Positions 23,155 through 31,209 of a DNA stretch of 44,186 nucleotides are shown here, piece after piece. This DNA is from an uncultured Bacilli bacterium (GTDB lineage: Bacteria > Bacillota_I > Bacilli_A > RF39 > UBA660). The notes below the pieces were generated by a model. The model saw nothing but the letters and a program-made list of their open reading frames with translations. It was not told the DNA's origin and searched no databases. Position 1 is the first letter of the stretch, and every line of letters begins with the position of its first letter. The stretch is from positions 1 through 44,186 of the forward strand of contig CALVHI010000004.1 of assembly GCA_944327365.1 (NCBI GenBank), written 5' to 3'. Position numbers and translations under genes: made by a program.

Positions 23155-25059
23155 CTACCCTAGAAGAAGCATGATTGACTCACCTTCTTTTACATAATAT
23201 CCAGCCTTAGGAGACATGTATAAAACTGTATCACCTACTCCTGAATACTCTATTTTAAAATTTTTAAGAGCTTTAGTCGCTTCTTTTTTACTCATTCCTA
23301 CAACATTAGGCAAAATACTATACTTTTTATCTAGCCAAGTATATTCTTTAGGCATTCCATCATCACTTGGTTTAATATTTAAAATATCTATTGCTGATAA
23401 TAACACATTTCTTGCTATAGGAGCGGAAACCACCCCACCATACTGAGTAACTCCTTTAGGATTATCAATAGCAACATAAACTATTATTTCCGGATCATTA
23501 GCAGGCATAAAACCCATAAAAGATAAAATATAATTGCCATCTAAATATTTCCCATTTTCTACTTTCTGTGCTGTACCAGTTTTCCCTCCCACTCGATAAT
23601 TTTCAATATAAGCATTTTTACCACTACCATTCGCAACAACACTTTCTAAAGCATATCTAACTAAACTACTTGTTTCTTCACTTATTACTTGGGCAGTTGA
23701 TTGAGAATGAACTTTCTTAATTAAGCTGTTTGTTTCACTTTCTAAATAACTATCTACTATATATGGAGTATAAAGATACCCGCCATTTATTGCTGCTGAA
23801 ACGGCTCTAATCTGTCCTATGGGAGTGACACTAATTCCCTGACCAAAACTCGTTGTTGCTAGTTCTACTGGCCCCATTTTTTCTTTATCAAATAGTATTC
23901 CTGTTGCTTCTCCATTTAAATCTATTCCTGTTTTAGCTCCAAATCCATAAGCTTCAATATAACTCATCAGTTTATCTACACCTAGAGTTTGCCCAATTCG
24001 AACAAAACCGGGATTACAGGAATTTTCTACAACTTCAAGCATCGTTTGTACACCATGTCCTCCAGATTTCCAGCAATGAATAACTGCACCATCAACTTCA
24101 ATTGCCCCTCCATCTGTAAAAGTGTCTTCAAATAAATTAATAGTTTTCTCTTCTAATGCTGCAGATAAAGTTATTATCTTAAAAGTTGAACCAGGCTCAT
24201 AAGTCATCCAAATCGGTAAGTTACGATTAATTACTTCCGTTTTATAATCTTGATAATGATTGCTATTAAAGTTTGGCCTACTTGCCATTGCTAATACTTC
24301 TCCCGTATCAGGATCCATTGCTACAATCAAACCCCGTTCAGGATTATATCGATCTAAAGCATTATCTAACTCATTTTCTATAGCTAACTGTAAATTGATA
24401 TCAATAGTAAGTTTTAAAGTAATTCCGCTAGTTGGAGCCTCATAAATTTCCGTAAGTTCAAGTTTATTCCCTTTTCCATCAGAAAAATATTTAATTGCCC
24501 CATCAGCTCCTGTCAAATACTCATCATAGTAAAGTTCAATTCCTGATAAACCTTGATTATCAATACCTACATAACCTAACACATGAGATAATACATCTTC
24601 ATAGGGATAGTATCTCTTACTTTCTTTTAATAAATACACTCCATCATAACCTAATTCATCTATTTTCTGTGCAATATCAAAAGATAATCCTCTTCCTTCA
24701 GGATGTACTCTTTCTATAGAAGTAGACTTTGTAACATGTTTTAACATATCTTGATAATCAGTTCCTAAAATAGCTGATAAATCTTGAGCTACTGCCTTAG
24801 CATCATCAATTTGACCGGGAACAACGACAAGAGATACCGTTGTAACATTAGTTGCTAATATTTCTCCATTTCGATCAACAATAAGCCCTCGATCTGCTTT
24901 AATCGGAAGTTCTCTACTCCACAAGTTTTCTGCTAAACTAGAAAGCTTATCATAAGCAAAAACTTGAATATAAAACACTTTAATAATAATAGCTATTAAA
25001 ATAATTATACTAATTAAAAAAATAAAACGTATTCTTTCATGAATAGTACTAAAAAACAT
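23155..25059 (-). CDS. Class B penicillin-binding protein with PASTA domain (PBP2B/SpoVD type)
   Basis: Transpeptidase that cross-links peptidoglycan. An N-terminal membrane helix is followed by the PBP dimerisation domain (LPIKADRGLIVDRNGEILATN). The transpeptidase domain has the catalytic motifs STFK (in EPGSTFKI), SCN (in VENSCNPGF) and KTG (in GGKTGTAQK). A single C-terminal PASTA module begins ILPNVVGMSKKEATKAL. The ATG at 25059 is favoured (GGTG upstream); a TTG at 25089 would start inside the preceding terminator. It precedes mraY and ftsW, so it is the probable FtsW partner. It is either the division PBP or a SpoVD-like paralogue; sequence alone does not separate them. Confidence 0.95.
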   Translation of the reverse strand: MFFSTIHERIRFIFLISIIILIAIIIKVFYIQVFAYDKLSSLAENLWSRELPIKADRGLIVDRNGEILATNVTTVSLVVVPGQIDDAKAVAQDLSAILGTDYQDMLKHVTKSTSIERVHPEGRGLSFDIAQKIDELGYDGVYLLKESKRYYPYEDVLSHVLGYVGIDNQGLSGIELYYDEYLTGADGAIKYFSDGKGNKLELTEIYEAPTSGITLKLTIDINLQLAIENELDNALDRYNPERGLIVAMDPDTGEVLAMASRPNFNSNHYQDYKTEVINRNLPIWMTYEPGSTFKIITLSAALEEKTINLFEDTFTDGGAIEVDGAVIHCWKSGGHGVQTMLEVVENSCNPGFVRIGQTLGVDKLMSYIEAYGFGAKTGIDLNGEATGILFDKEKMGPVELATTSFGQGISVTPIGQIRAVSAAINGGYLYTPYIVDSYLESETNSLIKKVHSQSTAQVISEETSSLVRYALESVVANGSGKNAYIENYRVGGKTGTAQKVENGKYLDGNYILSFMGFMPANDPEIIVYVAIDNPKGVTQYGGVVSAPIARNVLLSAIDILNIKPSDDGMPKEYTWLDKKYSILPNVVGMSKKEATKALKNFKIEYSGVGDTVLYMSPKAGYYVKEGESIMLLLG

Positions 25060-25086
25060 ATTCTTCACCAATAAACTATATGAAAG

Positions 25087-25117
25087 CAAAAAAAAAATTA
25101 GAAGTTACTCTAATTTT
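25087..25117 (-). terminator. Terminator of the PH-domain gene
   Basis: Nine-base stem AAAATTAGA/TCTAATTTT with a six-base loop, followed by ten T on the minus strand. The PBP start is only about 28 bases beyond. Confidence 0.85.
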
Positions 25118-25120
25118 AAA

Positions 25121-25516
25121 TTATCCAATTTTAGCTTTCATCATCGCTTTATAAACTTTTTTAATTACTTCTTTTTTATCGTGATTCATATCAATAAAAT
25201 TGACATGTAACTGATACCCACTATCAAAACTGAATAATAACTCAACTTTACCTGGCTTAAAATTAATTGCACTAGTAGAAATAGATACATAGGGAATAAC
25301 ATGTATTTTTTTATAATATACTGCTAAAGTATCACGGTCAAATAATATCATTTTCTTATCTGTAAAAACAACATAATCACGACTATTTTTATATCCAATT
25401 AAAATAGTTTCATTATCCTCTACATATTCTTTTGCATAATCTGGTAACTTATCTTCATAAACTTCCGTTTTAAAATCAAAATACTTAGATAATTCTTTAA
25501 ATTTAATATAAGACAT
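25121..25516 (-). CDS. Bacterial PH-domain-like protein
   Basis: Soluble protein of 131 residues without signal or membrane segment. It probably belongs to the bacterial pleckstrin-homology-like family (bPH/DUF1696): a strand-rich core with YVVFTDKKMILFD, then IHVIPYVSISTSAINFKPG, a strand LLFSFDSGYQLHVNF and a C-terminal amphipathic helix. These are the usual landmarks of that fold. The role of such proteins is largely unknown; some respond to envelope stress. It is a single-gene unit with its own embedded promoter and a strong terminator. AAGGAT lies 8 bases before the start. Confidence 0.75.
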   Translation of the reverse strand: MSYIKFKELSKYFDFKTEVYEDKLPDYAKEYVEDNETILIGYKNSRDYVVFTDKKMILFDRDTLAVYYKKIHVIPYVSISTSAINFKPGKVELLFSFDSGYQLHVNFIDMNHDKKEVIKKVYKAMMKAKIG

Positions 25517-25529
25517 AACTCCACATCCT

Positions 25530-25544
25530 TACAATATTATTGTA
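25530..25544. promoter_or_regulatory. 15-base palindrome over the -10 box of the PH-domain gene
   Basis: TACAATATTATTGTA is a perfect 7-1-7 inverted repeat. It covers the TACAAT -10 box and ends 13 bases before the start codon. This is the layout of a repressor operator, though the cognate regulator cannot be named. Confidence 0.5.
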
Positions 25545-25567
25545 CAAAAAAAAGGAATATATTTCAA
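25539..25567 (-). promoter_or_regulatory. Promoter of the PH-domain gene inside the upstream terminator
   Basis: TTGAAA (25562-25567), 17 bases, TACAAT (25539-25544). The -35 box lies in the loop, and the spacer in the right arm and T run, of the terminator of the surface protein gene. Confidence 0.65.
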
Positions 25568-25576
25568 TTCCTTTTT
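25546..25576 (-). terminator. Terminator of the surface protein gene
   Basis: Stem AAGGAAT/ATTCCTT with an eight-base loop and eight T on the minus strand. It overlaps the stop codon at 25575-25577. Confidence 0.85.
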
Positions 25577-28500
25577 ATGCATTTGGATTTAAAACTGGAA
25601 CATAATATCTATAATTCCAATTTGTATCTCGAATTGCTGCATAATAATTTGCTGTAGATTCATAATAATTCATTTGGATTTTATTATTATTATACACACT
25701 ATTTAATGTTTCTTGAACATATTTTTCGCTATCTGATGTTACTAAAATACCAATCCAAGAACTACCCTCAACATTGTTTAAAGTAAGATTATTATCTTTA
25801 ATGTTATCTAAAGAGCCATCATAATTTAATAAATGAATAGCTCCCATTATAGTAGCATTTTTAATAGTTATTTCATTACTACAAGTACTAGTCGCAGTAC
25901 AATCCAATCTAATAGTTCCTTGGCCTTGTAAATTGCTAGTTGTATTATAAACACCACCATTAATAACAACATTATCAGCTTCTGGACTAATATTTAAAAC
26001 AGTACTTTCACTTATAACATTTACATTATTTAAAGTTACATTATCACCAGTAATTGTTATAATTCCTTCAATATTTACATTATTTAATGTAATATTGTTG
26101 GCGGTAATATTTAATGAACCTGTTATTTTATTAGAGCTATTACCATAAATTGTAACTCCATCAGCAATATTAGCAAAATCGGTAGCACTCATTGTAACAT
26201 CATTAACTAAAGTAATATGATTATTAGGAACACTTAAGGCATTTTTTATTCCTTCGGCATCAAATTTTACAACACTAATATTTTCAAAGACTGTTTCATT
26301 TCCTGATTCATCAACAATACGAATATTAGCATTTTTTAGTTCATCTTGATATGGCATACCACCAGCAAACTCACCAGCTGTATAATCATTATCAATCTTT
26401 CTCCATTCTTCATCATTTATATAAATCCTATATTTTTTTGAATTATCAGTAATTTTAAATGTGAATCCTCCGCCTAATTTATTTACACCATCTTCAGCAT
26501 ATCTAACAAAATAAGTCATATTACTTTCAAGTCCTGTCACTTCTGGTGCAGTAGTATCTGTTATTACTACTAACATTACTGCTTCAACTGAATTTCCAGA
26601 AGAATCGGTTGTCTTATAATAAAGATTATATCTTCCAGTTAAGTTAGTATCAAAACCATTTGTTTTAAAGTCATAATTATAAACATTGGCTTCTCCATTA
26701 CTTGGAAATAATGTTGCAGAATAAGGCTCAATTGTTCTTTCTTTATCATAATTATCTGCAACTGTTGCCAAAACATCTTCAAGTGTTAATTTACTACCAG
26801 TTTCAATACGTAATTCATTTTGATTAAGTCCTTCAGTACCAGCAAGAATAATTGTAGGACTTGTTGTATCTTTTAAAGTAATAACTTTTTCTACATAAGC
26901 TTTATTTCCTGCTTCATCACGAATATCATAAGTAACAAGATAGTCACCAAGAGGACAAGCTTTTAATGATGTATTCCAATTATCATAGCCAAAACATTTA
27001 GTACTTTCACCTTTTGTACCATCAGCATTTTTTTGATACCAATTCATATTTACATTACTAAAAGATAAAGCCCCATCCATATTATCAGTTACTTTTCCAG
27101 GTTGAGGATATTCATATACATCAACGCCAACTTTAAATTCTGCTGGAATTTCAGATAAATCAAATTTTGGTGCAGTAGTATCAATTGTAAATTCATAAGT
27201 TGAAGAGTTATTAGCTCTATCCGTAACAACTAATTGATATTTACCTTCTTTATCATATGTTACAACACAATCTTGAGTATTATCCCAATTGAATTTACAA
27301 ATAACTTCTTCTTCTTTCGTTAATTGATTAACAATTTTAACTTCTTTTAAATCATTATCTGTAACTACTAAATTGACTTCTTGATATTTATTTCCAGGTA
27401 TGAATTCAACATCTTTAGATGCAACCTTACCTGTTCCAGTAACACTTGGAGCAGTACGGTCATGATAAATCCAGATTTCATCCATATTACCAGCTAAATC
27501 ATAGGCTGTCAATTTATACATACAATTGCCATCAGTTAATTCCCAAGTTAAGGCTTCTTCACCTTCATAAGTTGTTGTTTTTCCAGTTCCATAACTATAT
27601 ACTTCTAAACGAGCAATATTTTCTTCTGTTATTTTTACAGTAAACTTACTAAACGTATCACCATTTGTAAAATTAAACTCTGGAAGCGTATTATCAACTA
27701 TTACTTTATTATATTTACTTAAAGTAATATCTGCTTCTGTTTTAGTATCTCCTACATTACCAAGTTTATCTTCATAACCTGATACTGTAAATTTAATAAT
27801 ACCATCAGTTAAATCTAAAGTAGAAATATCTGGAATATCAACGAAATAAGAATAACTATTTTTACCATCATCCGTTGCTTTAAAAGCAGTATATTCATAT
27901 CCATTAATTGTAATTGTTGGATTTACTGCTAGTAATTCATTAAAGTAAGCCAGAATTCTGATACCTTTACCATTTTTTACATAATGAGCATCAAATTCTG
28001 CTTCACTAGTATAACCGGTAATACCTAAATTTATTAATTCAGGTGCTTCTCCATCATATTTAACTTGTCCATAGCCATTTTCTTCATGGTATGTAACATT
28101 GTCATTATCAAGAGTTGTAGTATTACCGAAAATATCTGTAACCTCAATAGTAAATTTAATATTTTCAGCATGAACTAATTTCATTTCTTCTGCATCAATT
28201 GTAATGGTTTTTGAATAAATATAACGAGAATCATTAGCTCTACGAGTTAATTCCCCTGTCCAATCCCCAATAGTAATTACTGGATTTTCAGCTAATTCTT
28301 CATTAACATTTATCTCAACAATTAATTTTTGATTATTACCAATAATTGTACGATTATCTTCATCTGCACTTAAAATGTATACCCACTTAGATTCTGGCGC
28401 ATCATTATCAATAGTAAATTCATCAGTATTAATATGGCCAAATTTATCTTTTGCGCTTACAGTATAAGTTCCAGAATTCTTACTATCGTATTCATAAGTT

Positions 28501-29381
28501 AAAGTAAGTGTTCTATTTTCATTGTTACCTTCACTAGTAAAGTCTTTTTCAGTAAACACCTTATCATTAACTGTTACTTCTGTTAAGAATTTGTCAGATA
28601 CAGTTAAAGTTACTTCTCCACCAAATTTATTTTCGAATTCATTAGTACCAGTAACTTCAATTTTAGGATCTGTTTCATCAATTGCTACCCATATAGTTGT
28701 TTCATTTCCAAGTTTATCATAAGCCGTAATTTTATATGTTGCCTCATCACTTAAAGTAAATTCGTTTGTTCCTTCTTTTGTCTCAGTAGTATCTGTATCT
28801 TGATTATAAATAGTAATATAAGCTAAAGAAGCATCTTCAACTTTAATATTTATGTCTTTATCACTATGAGTACCTGATGCAACATTAAATTTTGGAGCAG
28901 TCTTATCAAGACTAAATTCTACTACAGTCTCATTACCAGCGTCATCTTTAACAGATAAACGATAAGTACCATCGCTACTTAGCGTCATACCATTACTAAA
29001 TTCTAATGCTTCATCATTTAAAGTAATAGAAACATTTAAGTTTTCTTCAACTAATGATAAAACAACATCCGTATTTACATAACCAATTTTGTTATCTGGC
29101 CCTTGATAAGTTTTATCAAGAATAGTTACAATCGGTGCAGATTTATCCGTTTCATCTTCACTTGGTTTATCGTCTTCCTCGGGAGCATTTGGCTTATCCT
29201 CTTCACTTGGTGTACTTGGCTTATTTTCTTCATCATCACCAATTACTACTTCCGTTTTATCTTCATCCTTTGGATTATCAGTTATAGAGTCACTTCCCTC
29301 ATTACGGTTCCCACTTGTTTTGTTATCGTCAGAATCGTTGGGCGTGTCTTCTTCTTCACCTTCTTCCACCACTACCATCAT
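25575..29381 (-). CDS. Ig-repeat and beta-helix surface protein, main body (N-terminus in another frame)
   Basis: Large extracellular protein body of about 1268 residues. It begins with an acidic, Pro/Ser-rich linker (to about residue 85). About ten Ig-like modules follow, with recurring DxTAPxF-type starts and D-x-x-GN-x-T endings such as KDDAGNETVVEF, YDKLGNETTIW and TDRANNSSTYEF. The last 200 or so residues form a right-handed beta-helix-like domain rich in NNITLNNV/ITIKNATI steps. No LPxTG or other sorting signal is seen. The ATG at 29381 has no ribosome binding site and no signal peptide. The real start is in the overlapping frame at 29547 (next entry), so one indel or a frameshift separates the two. 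Adhesion or substrate binding is inferred from the domains. Confidence 0.85.
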   Translation of the reverse strand: MMVVVEEGEEEDTPNDSDDNKTSGNRNEGSDSITDNPKDEDKTEVVIGDDEENKPSTPSEEDKPNAPEEDDKPSEDETDKSAPIVTILDKTYQGPDNKIGYVNTDVVLSLVEENLNVSITLNDEALEFSNGMTLSSDGTYRLSVKDDAGNETVVEFSLDKTAPKFNVASGTHSDKDINIKVEDASLAYITIYNQDTDTTETKEGTNEFTLSDEATYKITAYDKLGNETTIWVAIDETDPKIEVTGTNEFENKFGGEVTLTVSDKFLTEVTVNDKVFTEKDFTSEGNNENRTLTLTYEYDSKNSGTYTVSAKDKFGHINTDEFTIDNDAPESKWVYILSADEDNRTIIGNNQKLIVEINVNEELAENPVITIGDWTGELTRRANDSRYIYSKTITIDAEEMKLVHAENIKFTIEVTDIFGNTTTLDNDNVTYHEENGYGQVKYDGEAPELINLGITGYTSEAEFDAHYVKNGKGIRILAYFNELLAVNPTITINGYEYTAFKATDDGKNSYSYFVDIPDISTLDLTDGIIKFTVSGYEDKLGNVGDTKTEADITLSKYNKVIVDNTLPEFNFTNGDTFSKFTVKITEENIARLEVYSYGTGKTTTYEGEEALTWELTDGNCMYKLTAYDLAGNMDEIWIYHDRTAPSVTGTGKVASKDVEFIPGNKYQEVNLVVTDNDLKEVKIVNQLTKEEEVICKFNWDNTQDCVVTYDKEGKYQLVVTDRANNSSTYEFTIDTTAPKFDLSEIPAEFKVGVDVYEYPQPGKVTDNMDGALSFSNVNMNWYQKNADGTKGESTKCFGYDNWNTSLKACPLGDYLVTYDIRDEAGNKAYVEKVITLKDTTSPTIILAGTEGLNQNELRIETGSKLTLEDVLATVADNYDKERTIEPYSATLFPSNGEANVYNYDFKTNGFDTNLTGRYNLYYKTTDSSGNSVEAVMLVVITDTTAPEVTGLESNMTYFVRYAEDGVNKLGGGFTFKITDNSKKYRIYINDEEWRKIDNDYTAGEFAGGMPYQDELKNANIRIVDESGNETVFENISVVKFDAEGIKNALSVPNNHITLVNDVTMSATDFANIADGVTIYGNSSNKITGSLNITANNITLNNVNIEGIITITGDNVTLNNVNVISESTVLNISPEADNVVINGGVYNTTSNLQGQGTIRLDCTATSTCSNEITIKNATIMGAIHLLNYDGSLDNIKDNNLTLNNVEGSSWIGILVTSDSEKYVQETLNSVYNNNKIQMNYYESTANYYAAIRDTNWNYRYYVPVLNPNA

Positions 29382-29547
29382 TCGTATTCTCGTTGTCTAG
29401 ATTCTCATCATCATTGACATCGCTTGAATTATTAACATCATTATTATTCTCATCTAGACGTTCACTTGGATTAGCGAATACGAAAGTACCTAATCCGATT
29501 AAAAGAATAATAACAACGGCTAATATTATGCCTTTTTTCTTATCCAT
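29356..29547 (-). CDS. Signal/anchor segment of the surface protein, frame-broken
   Basis: A 63-residue frame starts at ATG 29547 with AGGAGG 7-8 bases before it and a strong promoter further up. It reads MDKKKGIILAVVIILLIGLG, a signal or anchor helix, then an Asn/Asp-rich linker with NNDVNNSSDVNDDEN. It ends at a TGA (29356-29358) inside the acidic linker of the large protein. Joining the frames needs a +1 shift (one extra base, or two missing) somewhere between 29356 and 29396, where both frames are open. Natural inactivation, phase variation and an assembly error are all possible. The purine-rich GGT/GAA runs there are short and no homopolymer is present. Confidence 0.8.
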   Translation of the reverse strand: MDKKKGIILAVVIILLIGLGTFVFANPSERLDENNNDVNNSSDVNDDENLDNENTNDGSGGRR

Positions 29548-29573
29548 GAAAAACCTCCTGTCTTCCAACATTA

Positions 29574-29601
29574 ATTATAGCATTTTTTTAATTAAAATCA
29601 A
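29574..29601 (-). promoter_or_regulatory. Promoter of the surface protein gene
   Basis: TTGATT (29596-29601), 16 bases, and TATAAT (29574-29579) preceded by TGC, an extended -10. AGGAGG (about 29554-29559) and the ATG at 29547 follow. Confidence 0.75.
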
Positions 29602-29650
29602 CTATTCTATACATAAAATATGCTTTTTTTCGTGAATTTTTGACAAAATT

Positions 29651-29688
29651 TGCAAAAAAATAAACTAGAACGCTGCTAGTTTATTTAA
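29651..29688 (-). terminator. Terminator of the ezrA-SEC-C-lepB operon
   Basis: An 11-base-pair stem AAATAAACTAG/CTAGTTTATTT (29658-29668 with 29676-29686) is followed by a T run. It contains the stop codon of the second signal peptidase. Confidence 0.9.
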
Positions 29689-30192
29689 AGGCCATATTCG
29701 AAAGGAAACTTTCCCTATCACTACATCTTTACTTATTAAGCCTATTTCTCTACTATCTAAAGAATCTTCTCTATTATCGCCAAGCACTAAATACATATCA
29801 TCAGGAATTGTATCATAACCTAAACTACTTAGTTCAAAATCATCATAAACAAGACCTTCATCCAAATAATTTTCTATATATAATTCACCATTAATATATA
29901 AGGTATTATCACGAATAGAAACAATATCCCCAGGAAGACCAATGACTCTTTTGATTAAATATTTTGTATCAGCATATTCTAAAGATATAATATCTCCCCT
30001 CTTAATATCTGTAAAACGATATTTAAACTTATTTAAAATAAGCACATCCCCATTTTCTAAAGTACTATTCATCGAATTACCTACTACCTGTGTAACCGAA
30101 ACTACATAAATCATTAAAAACAAAATAATTATTATCACAATGATTAATTTAACAAAATCTATTATAAATTCTCTAATACTAAGCCAGTCCAT
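29665..30192 (-). CDS. lepB: Signal peptidase I (second copy)
   Basis: Type I signal peptidase of 175 residues. One membrane segment (about residues 12-33) is followed by the serine motif NSMNST, the lysine motif KRVIGLPGD and GDNREDSLDSR. All catalytic residues are present. It differs clearly from the copy at 8128-8610, with a longer loop before the GDNR box. It is the last gene of the ezrA operon and sits right before the large surface protein, which it may help process; that link is inference from position. AGAGGTGG precedes the ATG. Confidence 0.94.
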   Translation of the reverse strand: MDWLSIREFIIDFVKLIIVIIIILFLMIYVVSVTQVVGNSMNSTLENGDVLILNKFKYRFTDIKRGDIISLEYADTKYLIKRVIGLPGDIVSIRDNTLYINGELYIENYLDEGLVYDDFELSSLGYDTIPDDMYLVLGDNREDSLDSREIGLISKDVVIGKVSFRIWPLNKLAAF

Positions 30193-30201
30193 AATCCACC
30201 T

Positions 30202-31209
30202 CTATTTAAATAATTTCTCGCAACAATTTTTAAACTTAAACTTTTTGCCACTTCCACAAATGCATGGTTCATTCCTATCTGGCAAAATTATATTTTCTTT
30301 TAAAGCATTTAAGCTATTACCATAATAAATCCAAACTGGAAAATCAGGAACAATTAAAGTAACTTCATGATATAATTCATCGATATGACCACATATATTT
30401 TTTAATATTTCTTCATCATGAATATCAAATCCACAATAAAACATTAAATCCCGTAATACAAGATCGATATTCTCACTATTTAAATGCATTTCTAAGAAAT
30501 TAAGAAACTGTAATGTTTTTTCTTGAAATAAATTTAGTTTATATTTTCCAAAACTAATTAATTCTTCTAAAGTATATTGAGCTATTTTATAATTTTTTCG
30601 CATTTTTAAAACATCTTCATAATAAAGATCTTCTAAAGAAATTAGATATTCTTCTTTTTTATAGCGAATAATTTTTATATATTTTTTTAACTTAGGCTGT
30701 TTATGAACATATTTTTTCAAGTTTGCAAGATTATAATATATTCCATGACTTTGAAGAATTTTTAAGACTTCACTTATTTGTAAAATATTATAAACACGAC
30801 TCATACCAATTAAAACACTATCAAAAATATCTTGCATAGCATAAGTATTTTCGTCTAATAAATTCATTGCCATTTTAACATAATTTACTAAATCACTAGG
30901 AATATAATATTCTTTATTATTTTCTAAAATTAAATAGTTTTTTCTTAGATTTTGAAATAATAAATGATCAATATATCCATATTCTCTCTTTTTTATATTC
31001 TCATCTAATAACTTTTTTAGAATATGAAGCTCTTCAATACTACATAATCTTAATATAATTTCTGGATCTTTTCGATAAAGAGAAATGATATTGCGATAAA
31101 TATCATTTCTTGTTACTTTACTATATTCTTTTGGGTTTAAAGCAATCTTACAATAAAAATCATAAACCTCATTCTTATTCTCTTTAAGCATGTAATCTTT
31201 TAAACTCAT
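30202..31209 (-). CDS. SEC-C motif protein with unknown helical N-terminal region
   Basis: A 335-residue protein that is mostly Leu/Lys/Tyr-rich and helical. Only the end is recognisable: a SEC-C zinc-binding motif DRNEPCICGSGKKFKFKNCC (residues about 312-331), as found at the C-terminus of SecA and many unrelated proteins. There is no SecA motor domain. The first 300 residues match no family I know. Its ATG overlaps the ezrA stop by one base (TAATG), so the two are translationally coupled, and it lies 9 bases before lepB. A role connected with secretion or ribosome contact is possible but unproven. Confidence 0.8.
   Translation of the reverse strand: MSLKDYMLKENKNEVYDFYCKIALNPKEYSKVTRNDIYRNIISLYRKDPEIILRLCSIEELHILKKLLDENIKKREYGYIDHLLFQNLRKNYLILENNKEYYIPSDLVNYVKMAMNLLDENTYAMQDIFDSVLIGMSRVYNILQISEVLKILQSHGIYYNLANLKKYVHKQPKLKKYIKIIRYKKEEYLISLEDLYYEDVLKMRKNYKIAQYTLEELISFGKYKLNLFQEKTLQFLNFLEMHLNSENIDLVLRDLMFYCGFDIHDEEILKNICGHIDELYHEVTLIVPDFPVWIYYGNSLNALKENIILPDRNEPCICGSGKKFKFKNCCEKLFK

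Noticed and set aside
23155-25089. TTG at 25089 as the PBP start
   Set aside because: It lies at the end of the T run of the preceding terminator and has no ribosome binding site; the ATG at 25059 has one.
25575-29381. Repeated GTAATATTTA-like blocks in the surface gene as a possible repeat array or CRISPR
   Set aside because: They encode repeated protein motifs (Ig strands and beta-helix steps) and have no constant repeat-spacer period.
29356-29396. Programmed prfB-like +1 frameshift in the surface protein
   Set aside because: The stop context is AGG-TGA, without the CTT-TGA slip codon and correctly spaced internal Shine-Dalgarno of prfB. I keep the indel explanation as more likely.
29103-29635. 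Long plus-strand open frames opposite the surface protein
   Set aside because: They are rich in Phe, Ser and His as expected for the complement of Asp/Glu-rich linkers, lack ribosome binding sites and resemble no protein family.
17896-29650. Shared TTGACAAAATTT near 17899 and 29638 as a plus-strand promoter motif
   Set aside because: There is no plus-strand gene after either copy; a 12-base A+T-rich match is compatible with chance in this composition.
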